A stretch of DNA of 64,000 nt from BOG-908 sp965198915 (GTDB lineage: Bacteria; Pseudomonadota; Alphaproteobacteria; Acetobacterales; Acetobacteraceae). The stretch is taken from NCBI GenBank assembly GCA_965198915.1, contig CBDAQC010000006.1:1-64000 (forward strand), read 5' to 3'. Under the pieces are notes generated by a model that saw only the letters and a program-made list of their open reading frames with translations, was not told the DNA's origin and searched no databases. Each line of letters starts with the position of its first letter. Within the stretch, counting starts at the first letter, position 1. The position numbers and the translations under genes are program-made. This document shows positions 48,878-58,033 of this stretch, in pieces.

Positions 48878-51148
48878 TCAGGTCTTGCCCGCCTGGTGCG
48901 CCGCCAGCGCCGCCATGTCCACGATGGTGCTGACGGACGCGTCCATCGCCACCAATTGCACCGCGCGAGACATCCCAAGCAGCAGCGGCCCGATCGAACT
49001 CCCCCCGCCCAGACGGGGCGCAAGCCGGCTCACGATATGTGCCGAATGCAGCCCCGGCATCACCAGCACGTTGGCATTCCCGCTCAGCCGGCAGAACGGA
49101 TACAGTGCCCGCAACGAAGGTTCCAGCGCCACGTCCGGCGACATGTCGCCGTCGAACTCGAAATCCACGCCCCGCTGCTCCAGGATCGCCACCGCCTCGC
49201 GTATGCCGTGCACGGTCGCGTGCATCGGCTGCCCGAAGGTGGAATGCGAGAGCAGCGCCACCCGCGGCTCGGCGCCCAACCGGCGCACATGCGCCGCCGC
49301 CCCTTGCGCGATGTCGGCCAGTATCTGCGGTGACGGCCGCTCATGCATCAGCGTGTCGGCGACAAAGATCGTCTCGCGCGTGCCCAGCATCATCGTCAGC
49401 CCGAACGCGGTCCGCCCCGGTGCCGGGTCGATCGCCAGGTTGATCGCCTCCAGACTCACCGAGCGCGCCCGTGTCAGCCCCGTCAGCATCGCGTCCGCAT
49501 CGCCCGCCGCCAGCATCGCCGCCGCAAACACGTTGCGGTCCTGGTTGACCAGCCGCTGCACGTCACGGTGCAGGAACCCCCGCCGCTGCAGCCGCTCATA
49601 CAAGATGTCCGTGTAGCGCGCGTTGTGCGACGAGATGCGCGCGTTGTGTATCTCGATCCCATCCGGCAGCTTCATGCCAAGCTTGGCCAGCGCCGCCTGC
49701 ACGCGGTCCTCGCGCCCCACCAGCACCGCCTCGCCGAACCCGCGCTGCGTGAAATCGATGGCCGCACGCAGGACCTTTTCTTCCTCGCCCTCCGCGAACA
49801 CCACTTTCTTCGGGTTCGCGCGCACGCTCTCCATGATCATGTCCAGCGCGTTTGCCGTGGGGTCCAGCCGCCCGGACAATTCGCGCGTGTAGCGCCGCAG
49901 ATCGGCCAGCGGCCGCCGCGCCACCCCGCTATCCATCGCGGCCTTGGCCACCGCCGGCGGAATGCGGAAAATCAGCCTGGGATCGAACGCGTTGGGAATG
50001 ATGTAGTCCGGCCCAAAGCGCAATTGCCGCGCGCTGGCGGCATGCACCTCGTCCGGCACGTCCTCGCGCGCCAGGGCGGCCAGCGCCTCCGCGGCGGCAA
50101 TCTTCATCGCCTCGTTTATTGTGCTCGCCCGCACGTCCAGCGCGCCCCGGAAAATATACGGAAATCCCAGCACGTTGTTCACCTGGTTCGGATAGTCGCT
50201 GCGCCCGGTGGCGATGATCGCGTCGGGGCTCGCCGCGCGCGCCTCCTCCGGCGTGATTTCCGGGTCCGGATTGGCCATGGCAAAGATCACCGGCTTGTCC
50301 GCCATCGCGCGCACCATCTCCTGGGTGATCGCGCCACGCACGGACAAGCCGAACACCGCATGCGCCCCCTCCAGCGCCTCGCCCAGCGTGCGCGCTTTCG
50401 TCTCTGACGCATGGGCAGACTTCCACTGGTTCAGATCGTGCCGCCCGCGATGCACCACCCCCTTGGTGTCGCACAGGATGATGTTGCCCGCCCGCGCGCC
50501 CATCGCACGCAGCAGCTCCACACAAGCGATCGCCGCCGCGCCCGCGCCATTGACCACCAGCCGCGTGTCCTCCAACGCCCGGTCCGTCAGGTGGCACGCA
50601 TTGATCAGCCCCGCCGCCGCCACGATCGCGGTGCCATGCTGGTCGTCATGGAACACCGGTATGTCCATCAGCTCGCGCAGCCGCTGCTCGATGATGAAGC
50701 ATTCCGGCGCGCGTATGTCCTCCAGGTTGATCCCGCCGAACCCCGGCCCCAGGTAGCGCACGCAGTTGATGAATTCGTCGGTGTCCTCCGTGGACACCTC
50801 CAGGTCGATCCCGTCCACGTCGGCAAAGCGCTTGAACAGCGCCACCTTGCCCTCCATCACCGGCTTGGAGGCCAGCGCCCCCAGATTGCCCAGCCCCAGC
50901 ACCGCCGTGCCGTTGGAGATCACCGCCACCATGTTGCCGCGCGTGGTGTACTCGTACGCCAGCGACGGGTCCGCCGCGATCCGCAGGCACGGCTCGGCCA
51001 CCCCCGGCGAATACGCCAGGCTCAGGTCGCGCGCCGTGGTCAACGGCTTGCTGATACGCGTCTCCAGCTTGCCTGGCCGCCCGTTGGCATGCAGGGCCAG
51101 CGCCTCCTCGGCGGTGATGCGCGCGCTTGCGGCTTCGCTGTCTGCCAT
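48878..51148 (-). CDS. maeB: NADP-dependent malic enzyme with phosphotransacetylase domain
   Basis: A 756-aa MaeB-type enzyme converting malate to pyruvate plus CO2. The malic N-terminal domain has YSPGVAEPC and the Lys/Tyr pair. The NAD(P) domain has VVNGAGAAAIA, and NVLGFPYIFRGALDVRA closes the malic part (to about residue 425). Residues 430-756 are a phosphotransacetylase-like domain (VFAEGEEEKVLRAA...), usually regulatory (acetyl-CoA responsive) in this family. Normal length. It ends 128 bp left of the VOC gene start and is divergent from mutS, with family A copy 17 between. Confidence 0.96.
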   Translation of the reverse strand: MADSEAASARITAEEALALHANGRPGKLETRISKPLTTARDLSLAYSPGVAEPCLRIAADPSLAYEYTTRGNMVAVISNGTAVLGLGNLGALASKPVMEGKVALFKRFADVDGIDLEVSTEDTDEFINCVRYLGPGFGGINLEDIRAPECFIIEQRLRELMDIPVFHDDQHGTAIVAAAGLINACHLTDRALEDTRLVVNGAGAAAIACVELLRAMGARAGNIILCDTKGVVHRGRHDLNQWKSAHASETKARTLGEALEGAHAVFGLSVRGAITQEMVRAMADKPVIFAMANPDPEITPEEARAASPDAIIATGRSDYPNQVNNVLGFPYIFRGALDVRASTINEAMKIAAAEALAALAREDVPDEVHAASARQLRFGPDYIIPNAFDPRLIFRIPPAVAKAAMDSGVARRPLADLRRYTRELSGRLDPTANALDMIMESVRANPKKVVFAEGEEEKVLRAAIDFTQRGFGEAVLVGREDRVQAALAKLGMKLPDGIEIHNARISSHNARYTDILYERLQRRGFLHRDVQRLVNQDRNVFAAAMLAAGDADAMLTGLTRARSVSLEAINLAIDPAPGRTAFGLTMMLGTRETIFVADTLMHERPSPQILADIAQGAAAHVRRLGAEPRVALLSHSTFGQPMHATVHGIREAVAILEQRGVDFEFDGDMSPDVALEPSLRALYPFCRLSGNANVLVMPGLHSAHIVSRLAPRLGGGSSIGPLLLGMSRAVQLVAMDASVSTIVDMAALAAHQAGKT

Positions 51149-51192
51149 TTTGCCTCCCGGTGTTGCCGGGCAGATGAGCCGGGACGGTGAGG

Positions 51193-51316
51193 GAAGGCAA
51201 GCAAGGCCTTCTTTTTTGAAACCTTTGCTCCGCTGTCCCAGCCCCCTCCGGCAAGGTCCGCCGCAGCGGAGCCATAAGTTTTTTAGCCCTTTTTTCCAAA
51301 AAAGGACTGCTTGCCG
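51193..51316. repeat. Family A repeat copy 17 (left arm truncated)
   Basis: The left arm GGCCTTCTTTTTTGAAACCT lacks the second half of its stem. The right arm (about 51272-51316) is AAGTTTTTTAGCCCTTTTTT then CCAAAAAAGGAC. It lies between the divergent maeB and mutS genes. Confidence 0.82.
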
Positions 51317-51342
51317 TCCTTCTACCGCGCTACCCCAAGCCC

Positions 51343-53940
51343 ATGACTTCCAAAACCGACGGCGCCTCCCCCGCCATCGCCCAATGGTTCGCGCTGAAAG
51401 CCGAACACCCGGACGCCCTGCTGTTCTTCCGCATGGGCGATTTCTTCGAAATGTTCTTCGACGATGCCGCCGCCGCTGCCGCCGCCCTCGACATCGCCCT
51501 CACCCATCGCGGCGAGCACGCGGGCAGCCCCATCCCCATGTGCGGCGTGCCCGTCGCCACCTCGGACATCTACCTCGCCCGCCTCATCCGCCGCGGCTTC
51601 CGCGTGGCCGTCGCCGAACAGATGGAGGCCGCCAACGCCCGCACCGGCCGCGGCCCCCTCAAACGCGCCATCGTCCGCCTGATTACCCCCGGCACGCTCA
51701 CCGAAGATTCCCTGCTGGATGCCACCCGCCCCAACCTCCTCCTGGCCCTGGCCGCCACGGAAGCCAAAGCGGGCGACACCCTGGGCGCTGCCTGGCTGGA
51801 CGTCTCCACCGGGCTTTTCGAGACCACTTCCCTGCCGTCGTCCCACCTCCCCGCCCTGCTCGGCCGTCTCGACCCCGCCGAGATCCTCGCCGCCGACGAT
51901 GTCGCCCTCGCCGACTGCGCCCCCCGTCGCGCCCCCGCGCCCGCCCTGTCCGCGCCCTCGGCCGCCCGCCGCCGCGTGGCCGAAGCCTTCCACGCCGCCA
52001 GCCTGGACGCCTTCGGCACCTTCACCGATGCCGAAGCCATCGCCGCCGCCCTGGCGCTGGATTACGTCCGCCTCACCCAGGCCGGCAGCATGCCCCGCCT
52101 GTCCCGCCCCATACCCGTGGGCGAGTCCAACCAGATGGCCATGGACGCCGCCACCCGCGCCAGCCTCGAACTCCTGCGCGCCCGCGACGGCTCCACCGCC
52201 CTCACGCTTGTGGCCAGCGTCACCCGCACCCTCACCGCCCCCGGCGCCCGCCTGCTCGCCGCCTGGATCGCCGCCCCGCTGACAGACCCCGCCGCCATCG
52301 CCGCGCGGCAGGACGGCTGGACATGGCTTATCGCCGAAACACAGCGCCTGGCCGCCCTGCGCACCGCTCTGCGTGGCGCCCCCGACATCGCCCGCGCGCT
52401 CGGCCGCCTGAGCCTGAACCGCGCCGCCCCCCGGGACCTCGCCGCCATACGCCACGGCCTGTTCGCCGCCGCCGCCTGCGCTGCCCTCCTCGAAGGCCCC
52501 TGCCCTCCGATCCTCGCCGCCGCCCGGGGCGCCCTGAACGCCGCGCCCGCCCTGCACGCTCTCCTGATACGCGCGCTCGCCGATCCGCCCCCCGCCCGCC
52601 TGGACGATGGCGGCGTCATCGCCCCCGGCTATGACGGCGAACTCGACGCCGAACGCGCGCTCCGCGACGACAGCCGCCGCATCGTCTCCGCCCGCCAGCT
52701 CGACTATGCCCAGCGCTTCGGCGTCGCCTCGCTCAAGATCCGCCACCACGCCCAGCTCGGCTACGTGCTCGAAGCCCCCGCCGCCGCCGTGGAATCGCTG
52801 CGCGCCCACCCGGAACTCACATTGCGCCAGGGCATGGCCAACGGTGCCCGCTTCACCCTGCCGGAACTCTCGGACCTGGACCGCCGCATCACCGAAGCCG
52901 CCGCCCGCGCCGAAGCTCGCGAACGCGCCCTCTTCGCCACCCTCGCCGCCGCCACCCTCGCCCACGCCGATGACATCGCCGCCGCTGCCGCCGCACTCGC
53001 CACCCTGGACGTCCTGCAATCCCACGCCCGCCTGGCCGAAGGCGGCGACTGGTGCCGCCCCGAAATCACCGACACCGACGCCTTCTGCATCACCGCCGGC
53101 CGCCACCCGGTCGTCCAGTCCGCCCTCGCCGCCGCACCCCGAACCAGCCAGGCCGGCACCACCGCCTTCGTCCCCAACGACTGCGACCTCTCGCCGGACC
53201 GCCGCCTCCTCCTGCTCACCGGCCCCAACATGGCCGGCAAATCCACCTACCTCCGCCAGAACGCGCTCATCGCCATACTCGCCCAGTCGGGCGCCCCCAT
53301 CCCCGCCGCCAGCGCGCAGATCGGCATCATCGACCGCCTGTTCAGCCGCGTGGGTGCGGCCGACGAACTCGCCCGCGGCCGCTCCACCTTCATGGTGGAG
53401 ATGATCGAGACCGCCGCCATCCTGCACCAGGCCGGCCCCCGCAGCCTGGTCATCGTCGACGAAATCGGCCGCGGCACCGCCACGCTGGACGGCCTGGCCA
53501 TCGCCTGGGCGGTGCTGGAAGCGCTGCACAGCCAGATACGCTGCCGCACCATCTTCGCCACCCATTTTCACGAACTCGCCCGCCTGACCGAAACCCTGCC
53601 CCGCCTGCGCCCCCACATGATGCGCGTCCGCGAATGGCGCGGTGACGTCGTCTTCCTCCACGAAGTCGCCGAAGGGGCCGCAGGCCGAAGCTGGGGCGTC
53701 CACGTCAGCCGCCTCGCCGGCGTGCCCGCCCCCGTCGTCCGCCGTGCCGGCGTGCTGCTGGCGGCGCTCGAACGCGGCCGCGCGCCGGTGATCGCGGACC
53801 TGCCGCTGTTCGCGTCGCTCCCCGAAGAGTCGGCACCCGACGCCCTGCGCGCCCGCCTTGCTGGGCTGGACCCCGACAGGCTTTCCGCCCGCGAGGCTTT
53901 GGCACTCCTGTACGAGTTGAAGGCCGCGGCTGAGGAGTAA
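51343..53940 (+). CDS. mutS: DNA mismatch repair protein MutS
   Basis: An 865-aa MutS, normal length. The mismatch-binding Phe-x-Glu motif is in FRMGDFFEMFF (N-terminal domain I). The ATPase has Walker A GPNMAGKSTYLR, the signature around LARGRSTFMVEM, Walker B LVIVDEIGRGTATLDG and the FATHFHEL switch. It recognises mispairs and recruits MutL, which is not in the window. ATG 51343 gives the standard start. Confidence 0.97.
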   Translation: MTSKTDGASPAIAQWFALKAEHPDALLFFRMGDFFEMFFDDAAAAAAALDIALTHRGEHAGSPIPMCGVPVATSDIYLARLIRRGFRVAVAEQMEAANARTGRGPLKRAIVRLITPGTLTEDSLLDATRPNLLLALAATEAKAGDTLGAAWLDVSTGLFETTSLPSSHLPALLGRLDPAEILAADDVALADCAPRRAPAPALSAPSAARRRVAEAFHAASLDAFGTFTDAEAIAAALALDYVRLTQAGSMPRLSRPIPVGESNQMAMDAATRASLELLRARDGSTALTLVASVTRTLTAPGARLLAAWIAAPLTDPAAIAARQDGWTWLIAETQRLAALRTALRGAPDIARALGRLSLNRAAPRDLAAIRHGLFAAAACAALLEGPCPPILAAARGALNAAPALHALLIRALADPPPARLDDGGVIAPGYDGELDAERALRDDSRRIVSARQLDYAQRFGVASLKIRHHAQLGYVLEAPAAAVESLRAHPELTLRQGMANGARFTLPELSDLDRRITEAAARAEARERALFATLAAATLAHADDIAAAAAALATLDVLQSHARLAEGGDWCRPEITDTDAFCITAGRHPVVQSALAAAPRTSQAGTTAFVPNDCDLSPDRRLLLLTGPNMAGKSTYLRQNALIAILAQSGAPIPAASAQIGIIDRLFSRVGAADELARGRSTFMVEMIETAAILHQAGPRSLVIVDEIGRGTATLDGLAIAWAVLEALHSQIRCRTIFATHFHELARLTETLPRLRPHMMRVREWRGDVVFLHEVAEGAAGRSWGVHVSRLAGVPAPVVRRAGVLLAALERGRAPVIADLPLFASLPEESAPDALRARLAGLDPDRLSAREALALLYELKAAAEE

Positions 53941-54075
53941 GCAAGGCAAGGCCTTCTTTTTCGAGAAAAAGAAGCAAAAAGCTTTTATTCGTGCTGTCGC
54001 GGAGTTTCCACACACGCGCGACAGCGGAGCAAAAGTCCTTTTTGCTCGCTCTCAAGAAGAGGACCTTGCCTGTCC
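53941..54075. repeat. Family A repeat copy 18 (complete)
   Basis: The left arm is consensus (GGCCTTCTTTTTCGAGAAAA, then AGAAGCAAAAAGC). The core has GCTGTCGCGG and CGCGACAGCG inverted around TTTCCACACA. The right arm is worn (AAGTCCTTTTTGCTCGC, ending AAGAGGACCTTGCC). Between the convergent mutS and flavin oxidoreductase genes. It is the rightmost copy; none was found from 54.1 to 64 kb. Confidence 0.88.
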
Positions 54076-54092
54076 TTCGCAACCGGCGCGAC

Positions 54093-55196
54093 TCACATTG
54101 CCAGTTCCGCGTCCTTGATGTTCGCGATCGGACCGAGAATGGCCGGGTTGAAATCGTGGAGAACACCGCCATCCGACCAGCGCCGCGGCAGGTCGGGGTT
54201 GGCCAGCGCCCAACGTGCGATGGTGATCACATCGGCGCCGTCCTCCAATGCGGCCAATGCCCGCCCAACATCGTGCAGGCCGCCATTGGCAAAGATCACC
54301 GATCGCGATGCGTAACGCCTGGCCAGGTGCATCAGTGACGGACCACCCACCGCGAATGCCGGCGTCCAGGCCTCGTGTTCGGTCACATGGATGAAGTCCG
54401 CGCCGGCATCTGCCAGGCTGCCGAAAATGACCTCCGCATCGCGCTCCGCGCCCTGCCATTTGTGCACGTAGTCGTTCACTTTACCCTGGGAGATACGCAC
54501 CCCGACGGGCACCCCGCCGCCTAGTTTCTTCCGCACTGCCTTGATCGTTTCCACTATCAGACGCACGCGGCCCAGCGTGCTGCCGCCCCACCGGTCCGTT
54601 CTGGTATTGGCGTAGCCGGTCAGGAACTCGTCGAGCAGATAGCCATTCGCGCCATGGATCTCGACCGAATCGAACCCGGCGATCTCGATCGCACGCCCCG
54701 CCGAATCGGCAAAGCCGGCGATCGCGTCGGCGATCTGCTCCTCCGTCATCGCGGCCGGCAGGGCATAGCGGCCCTTGCCGTGATAGAAGCCCATCTGTTC
54801 ACCCTTGGGCTGCACCGCCGATGGGCCGACGGTCGTGCCACGAAAGCGATTGCCCTGGCTGAGCGCGCCGGCATGCATCAACTGCGCGATGGCGAACGCA
54901 CGATGCGACCTGATTGCGCGGACAACCGGCTTCCAGGCGTGCGCCTGCGCGTCGTCCGACAGGCCGGACTGATTGGCGTAGCCTTGCGAGAACGCCTGGT
55001 CTGTGTAGATGCCTTCGGTGCTGATAGCGCCGAAACCACCGCGCGCGAAACGCTCGTAGTAGCGCGTCATCGTCTCCGTGGCACGGCCGTCCTCGGTCGC
55101 ACTGATGCGCGTCATCGGCGCGACGAAAAGACGGTTCTTCACCGTATGGCCGCCTATCGAGAGCGGTGCGAAGAGCGCGCTGTTATCCAAGTCCAT
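54093..55196 (-). CDS. NADH:flavin oxidoreductase (Old Yellow Enzyme family)
   Basis: A 367-aa FMN-dependent TIM barrel. It has the N-terminal LFAPLSIGGHTVKNRLFVAPM FMN site, an AQLMHAG loop, EIHGANGYLLDEFL with the substrate-binding histidine/asparagine pair, and a C-terminal VIFANGGLHD/ARWALANPDLP phosphate loop. Such enzymes reduce electrophilic alkenes or xenobiotics. ATG 55196 is preferred over a much longer opening that lacks family similarity. Last gene of the minus-strand group controlled from 57.0-57.2 kb. Confidence 0.9.
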   Translation of the reverse strand: MDLDNSALFAPLSIGGHTVKNRLFVAPMTRISATEDGRATETMTRYYERFARGGFGAISTEGIYTDQAFSQGYANQSGLSDDAQAHAWKPVVRAIRSHRAFAIAQLMHAGALSQGNRFRGTTVGPSAVQPKGEQMGFYHGKGRYALPAAMTEEQIADAIAGFADSAGRAIEIAGFDSVEIHGANGYLLDEFLTGYANTRTDRWGGSTLGRVRLIVETIKAVRKKLGGGVPVGVRISQGKVNDYVHKWQGAERDAEVIFGSLADAGADFIHVTEHEAWTPAFAVGGPSLMHLARRYASRSVIFANGGLHDVGRALAALEDGADVITIARWALANPDLPRRWSDGGVLHDFNPAILGPIANIKDAELAM

Positions 55197-55255
55197 GTCC
55201 CTATCTCCATCGAGGCTGACGCGGGTGGCGTCCGATATGCGGTCGATCATCGCGC

Positions 55256-55747
55256 TCACGCCTTCCAGTCCGCCCGCTTCAGCAGCACCAGGAAAATCAT
55301 CAAATGTGAAACGAGAACCAGGGGCGCGTAGAACGTATAGACGTACCAGAACGTCGCCAGGCCGTAGCTCGGCACGTTGAGCTGCACCACGCCGCGCACC
55401 CCGTTCAGCAGGTCCGCAAATCCCCAGATGTTCGTCACCCAAACCAGCGGAAGCGCGTAACGCCACGCGCCCCTCAGGGCGAAGATGGATGCAAGCGCCA
55501 GTGCCGCCTCCAGCAGGTCACCATAGGCGGCGTTCCACCGGAAGCCTTCCGGCAGCTTCGGATCGACCATGCCCGTTACCAGCAGGGTCATGCCCACATA
55601 GCGGGGCACATGCACGAACAGCAGCGCAACCAGCGCGGAACTCCTTGCGATCGTGGCGAGGAACGGCCAGACGTACCACCCTCCCACAAGACCAAAGACG
55701 CAGACGCTGGCGACAAGCTGCAGCCAGAATATCGACACGTTGTTCAT
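55256..55747 (-). CDS. Multi-spanning membrane protein, unknown function
   Basis: A 163-aa protein with about five hydrophobic helices (WLQLVASVCVFGLVGGWYVW; SALVALLFVHVPRYVGMTLL; LLEAALALASIFALRG; YALPLVWVTNIWGFADLL; YVYTFYAPLVLVSHLMIFLV). ATG 55747 (MNNVSIFW) is chosen over an upstream basic extension. I recognise no specific family beyond an uncharacterised membrane protein; co-directional with the flavin oxidoreductase gene, 59 bp apart. Confidence 0.8.
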   Translation of the reverse strand: MNNVSIFWLQLVASVCVFGLVGGWYVWPFLATIARSSALVALLFVHVPRYVGMTLLVTGMVDPKLPEGFRWNAAYGDLLEAALALASIFALRGAWRYALPLVWVTNIWGFADLLNGVRGVVQLNVPSYGLATFWYVYTFYAPLVLVSHLMIFLVLLKRADWKA

Positions 55748-55868
55748 GGCTTTCGCCTTCGTTGGTTGACACCGCCGCACGGGCCCGGCGGCACGGCACG
55801 CATCTGAACCCTTCGCGCTCGCACTCGCCGGGCTCCGCAAGCAACTCCGCCTGCAGCCGGCGCGAGCT

Positions 55869-56609
55869 TCAGCGCAAAGCTGTATCGTCCGCGGTTGCGC
55901 GGGCGGCCTGTCCGATCACGTCGGCCACCACGTCCGGAAAGGTGAGCGGAACAGCGTGCGAGGAATCGACCTCGATGACCTGCGCGTGGGCACGGTCGGA
56001 TTCGAACTGCCATTCCTGCACGGGGAACACGGGATCCTTCAGCGGCCTGATCTGCCAGCTCGGCTTGCTCGTCCAGGCAGCCGTCGTCAGCTTCTCGCTG
56101 AGTGCTGCCAGGTCCACGGGACGCTGCGTGGCGATCATCAGCGCGAGCACGCTCTCTGGCACATCGGCGGCGAGGAGGTTGCCGTATTTCTCGGCCTTGA
56201 CCAGCGCGTAAGTCCCGCTGGTGCCGTCAGGCAGAGTGTAGTTGGTCAGGTCCACGGAGGAGGCGAAATCGCCACCGGGAAACCGCTCGAGACAATCCGT
56301 CGTAGTCTCTCCCGCAGCGGGCATCGGAGAGGCCGCATAGACGAGGGCCCGCACCTTGGGATGCACGCCGGCCTGGGTGATCACTGCCCCGCCATAGGCG
56401 TGAGAGACGAGGATCACCGGGCCCTCGATCCTGTCCAGCACGCTGCGCAGATAGGCCGTGTCTATGCCCAGACTGCGCAGCGGGTTGGCAAAAGCGATGA
56501 CGGGGAAACCGTCACGTTGCAGCCGCGGGATGACGGCGTGCCATATCGAGGCGTCCTCCAGCGCACCATGCACAAGCACGACAGTGGGTTTGGCGGATTG
56601 GGTATCCAT
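55869..56609 (-). CDS. Alpha/beta hydrolase-fold protein lacking the usual nucleophile serine
   Basis: A 246-aa protein similar to the EstC/salicylate-esterase-like group (VVLVHGALEDASIWHAVIPR; VDSSHAVPLTFP carrying the His). The elbow that is normally G-H-S-x-G-G reads Ser69-His70-Ala71-Tyr-Gly-Gly, so the nucleophile position is Ala71. It may be a binding protein, a non-hydrolytic enzyme or use Ser69 in another way. ATG 56609 (MDTQSAKP) follows GAGGACGT. In the flavin oxidoreductase operon. Confidence 0.85.
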   Translation of the reverse strand: MDTQSAKPTVVLVHGALEDASIWHAVIPRLQRDGFPVIAFANPLRSLGIDTAYLRSVLDRIEGPVILVSHAYGGAVITQAGVHPKVRALVYAASPMPAAGETTTDCLERFPGGDFASSVDLTNYTLPDGTSGTYALVKAEKYGNLLAADVPESVLALMIATQRPVDLAALSEKLTTAAWTSKPSWQIRPLKDPVFPVQEWQFESDRAHAQVIEVDSSHAVPLTFPDVVADVIGQAARATADDTALR

Positions 56610-56715
56610 CGTTACGTCCTCTTCTGGAAATTGCTGCACCGGGAACGCGGCGGCCGGCATGTGCCGGCGCACCTGGGATCGAACGGACCTGCACCGAAAG
56701 CTGCAGGAAGCCGCG

Positions 56716-57015
56716 CTATGTCTGGGCGATCACCTCGAGCCGGAACACTTTCGGCGGATCGGAAAACAGCCTTTCCGCATTGGCCACGAGTTCCTGTCCG
56801 GCTTGCCCGCCCATATGCGCTTCGCGCGCAGCCTCATCGCCGAAGGTGTCGAATATCCTGTAGGCGCCAGGCTCGCCTTCGACTTTCGCCGCGTGCCAGG
56901 ACAGCGTGCCGGGCTCACCCCTGGCAAGCGCGGCCTCCTTTTCCAGGAACGCCTCGACCTCGGCCTCCTGCCCCGATTTTGCTTTCAGTTCGACAAGCAA
57001 CGCAAATCTGGCCAT
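56716..57015 (-). CDS. Antibiotic biosynthesis monooxygenase (ABM) domain protein
   Basis: A 99-aa ABM/YgiN-like dimeric ferredoxin-fold protein: FALLVELKAKSGQEAEVEAF, then GTLSWHAAKVE and FDTFGDEAAREAHM. This family includes quinol monooxygenases and heme-degrading enzymes. It is the first gene of the minus-strand operon with the hydrolase-like, membrane and flavin proteins, and is divergent from the MarR regulator. Ribosome binding site AGGAGAAAGG lies a few bases before ATG 57015. Confidence 0.87.
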   Translation of the reverse strand: MARFALLVELKAKSGQEAEVEAFLEKEAALARGEPGTLSWHAAKVEGEPGAYRIFDTFGDEAAREAHMGGQAGQELVANAERLFSDPPKVFRLEVIAQT

Positions 57016-57125
57016 CGCACTTTCCTTTCTCCTGAGACCACATCGGCCCTATTCAGCAGCAACCGGTTCTGCCCGCGGGCCCTTCATGCGTCCGAACCTG
57101 ACGCCTGAGGAATACATCCGCGCGA

Positions 57126-57148
57126 GATAACCTTTCCCGTATACCTTT
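57126..57148. promoter_or_regulatory. Possible MarR operator (tandem GATAACCTTT-CCC-GTATACCTTT)
   Basis: Two similar 10-bp boxes in direct orientation separated by CCC, the second containing the palindrome GTATAC. They lie in the shared upstream region of the ABM operon and the marR-like gene. Position makes a MarR binding site or promoter plausible; no stronger evidence. Confidence 0.35.
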
Positions 57149-57243
57149 CTATGGAAGCTACTTCAAAATGTCAACTCTTGATGCCGGGCGAAGATCATGC
57201 ATTATGGGAGTATGTCAGGATCGACGATGACGAAGGGGCTGCC

Positions 57244-57840
57244 GTGGCTGATGCGCTTTTGACCGCCTCGAAGCCCGAACTGCTCGACAAGGACGGCGAC
57301 CGAACGCTGCGCGGCCTGCTGTATGACTTCTTCGCGTTCGGCCGCAGCCTCGAAGCCGCACGGGGCAAGTTCGCCAGCTACGTCGGTCTATCGCCCACCC
57401 AGTATCTGATCATGATCGCGATCAAGAACTCGACGGCTGACGAGCCGATGGGCATCAACCAGCTCGCGGCCAGGCTGCGTCTGAGCGGGGCCTTTGTCAC
57501 CAACGAGGTCAACAAGCTGGTCGCGGACGGCCTCGTCGAGAAAACCACTCACCCCACCGACGCGCGACGCGTCCAGCTCACCGCCACAAATCAGGGCTTC
57601 AGCCTGCTGGCCCGGCTTGCAGCCATACAGCGTCCCGTCAACGATGCGCTGTTCGGCATGCTGACGCGCGACGAGTTCAGGGTGTTGTCCCAATTGCTCG
57701 CCCGCCTCGCCGCACAGGGCGATCGCGCGCTCACCTTTGCCGAGTATTTCGAGGCGAAAACAGCGCAGGAACAAAGCCGGGCGGCTGCACCGGCTGCCCA
57801 AAGGCCGAAGCGGCTGCAGCAGCGGCGTGGCCGGCTGTAA
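57244..57840 (+). CDS. MarR-family transcriptional regulator
   Basis: A 198-aa winged-helix MarR protein: YVGLSPTQYLIMIAI, MGINQLAARLRLSGAFVTNE (recognition helix) and VEKTTHPTDARRVQLTATNQG (wing). An Arg/Gln/Ala-rich tail extends past the dimer helices. GTG 57244 is chosen because AAGGGG lies six bases upstream. ATG 57151 is in frame but sits directly behind a presumptive operator and lacks a ribosome binding site. It probably regulates the divergent ABM-hydrolase-OYE operon in response to a phenolic or electrophilic ligand (inference). Confidence 0.85.
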   Translation: MADALLTASKPELLDKDGDRTLRGLLYDFFAFGRSLEAARGKFASYVGLSPTQYLIMIAIKNSTADEPMGINQLAARLRLSGAFVTNEVNKLVADGLVEKTTHPTDARRVQLTATNQGFSLLARLAAIQRPVNDALFGMLTRDEFRVLSQLLARLAAQGDRALTFAEYFEAKTAQEQSRAAAPAAQRPKRLQQRRGRL

Positions 57841-58033
57841 CCACAGGCACCGCGCGCCACGGACAGGTCCGGCTGCTTTCAGGCGATGCCGCTGCGTCGC
57901 GGCCGTGCATGAGCGCCACCCGGCCATGGCATGACGAGGCAGGCTTGCGCGCGGCATGGACCGGCACGCAAAACGCGACCCTTCCTTCCTACAGGGTGTC
58001 CCTCCCCCGTCCCCGGCGCTAGACTAGGCGCAA

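Noticed and set aside
51322..54015. 897-codon open frame antisense to mutS
   Set aside because: It is a by-product of high-GC codon bias. It lacks family motifs and consists of Gly/Ala/Gln/Glu-rich sequence, while mutS on the other strand is unmistakable.
2690..54075. Family A copies as a CRISPR array
   Set aside because: The copies are dispersed over 51 kb, inverted in pairs and of unequal spacing, with no regular spacers and no cas genes.
3841..54075. Family A arms as ordinary intrinsic terminators
   Set aside because: Several copies lie between divergent genes or inside an operon (copies 2, 3, 4, 17), where terminators would not be expected.
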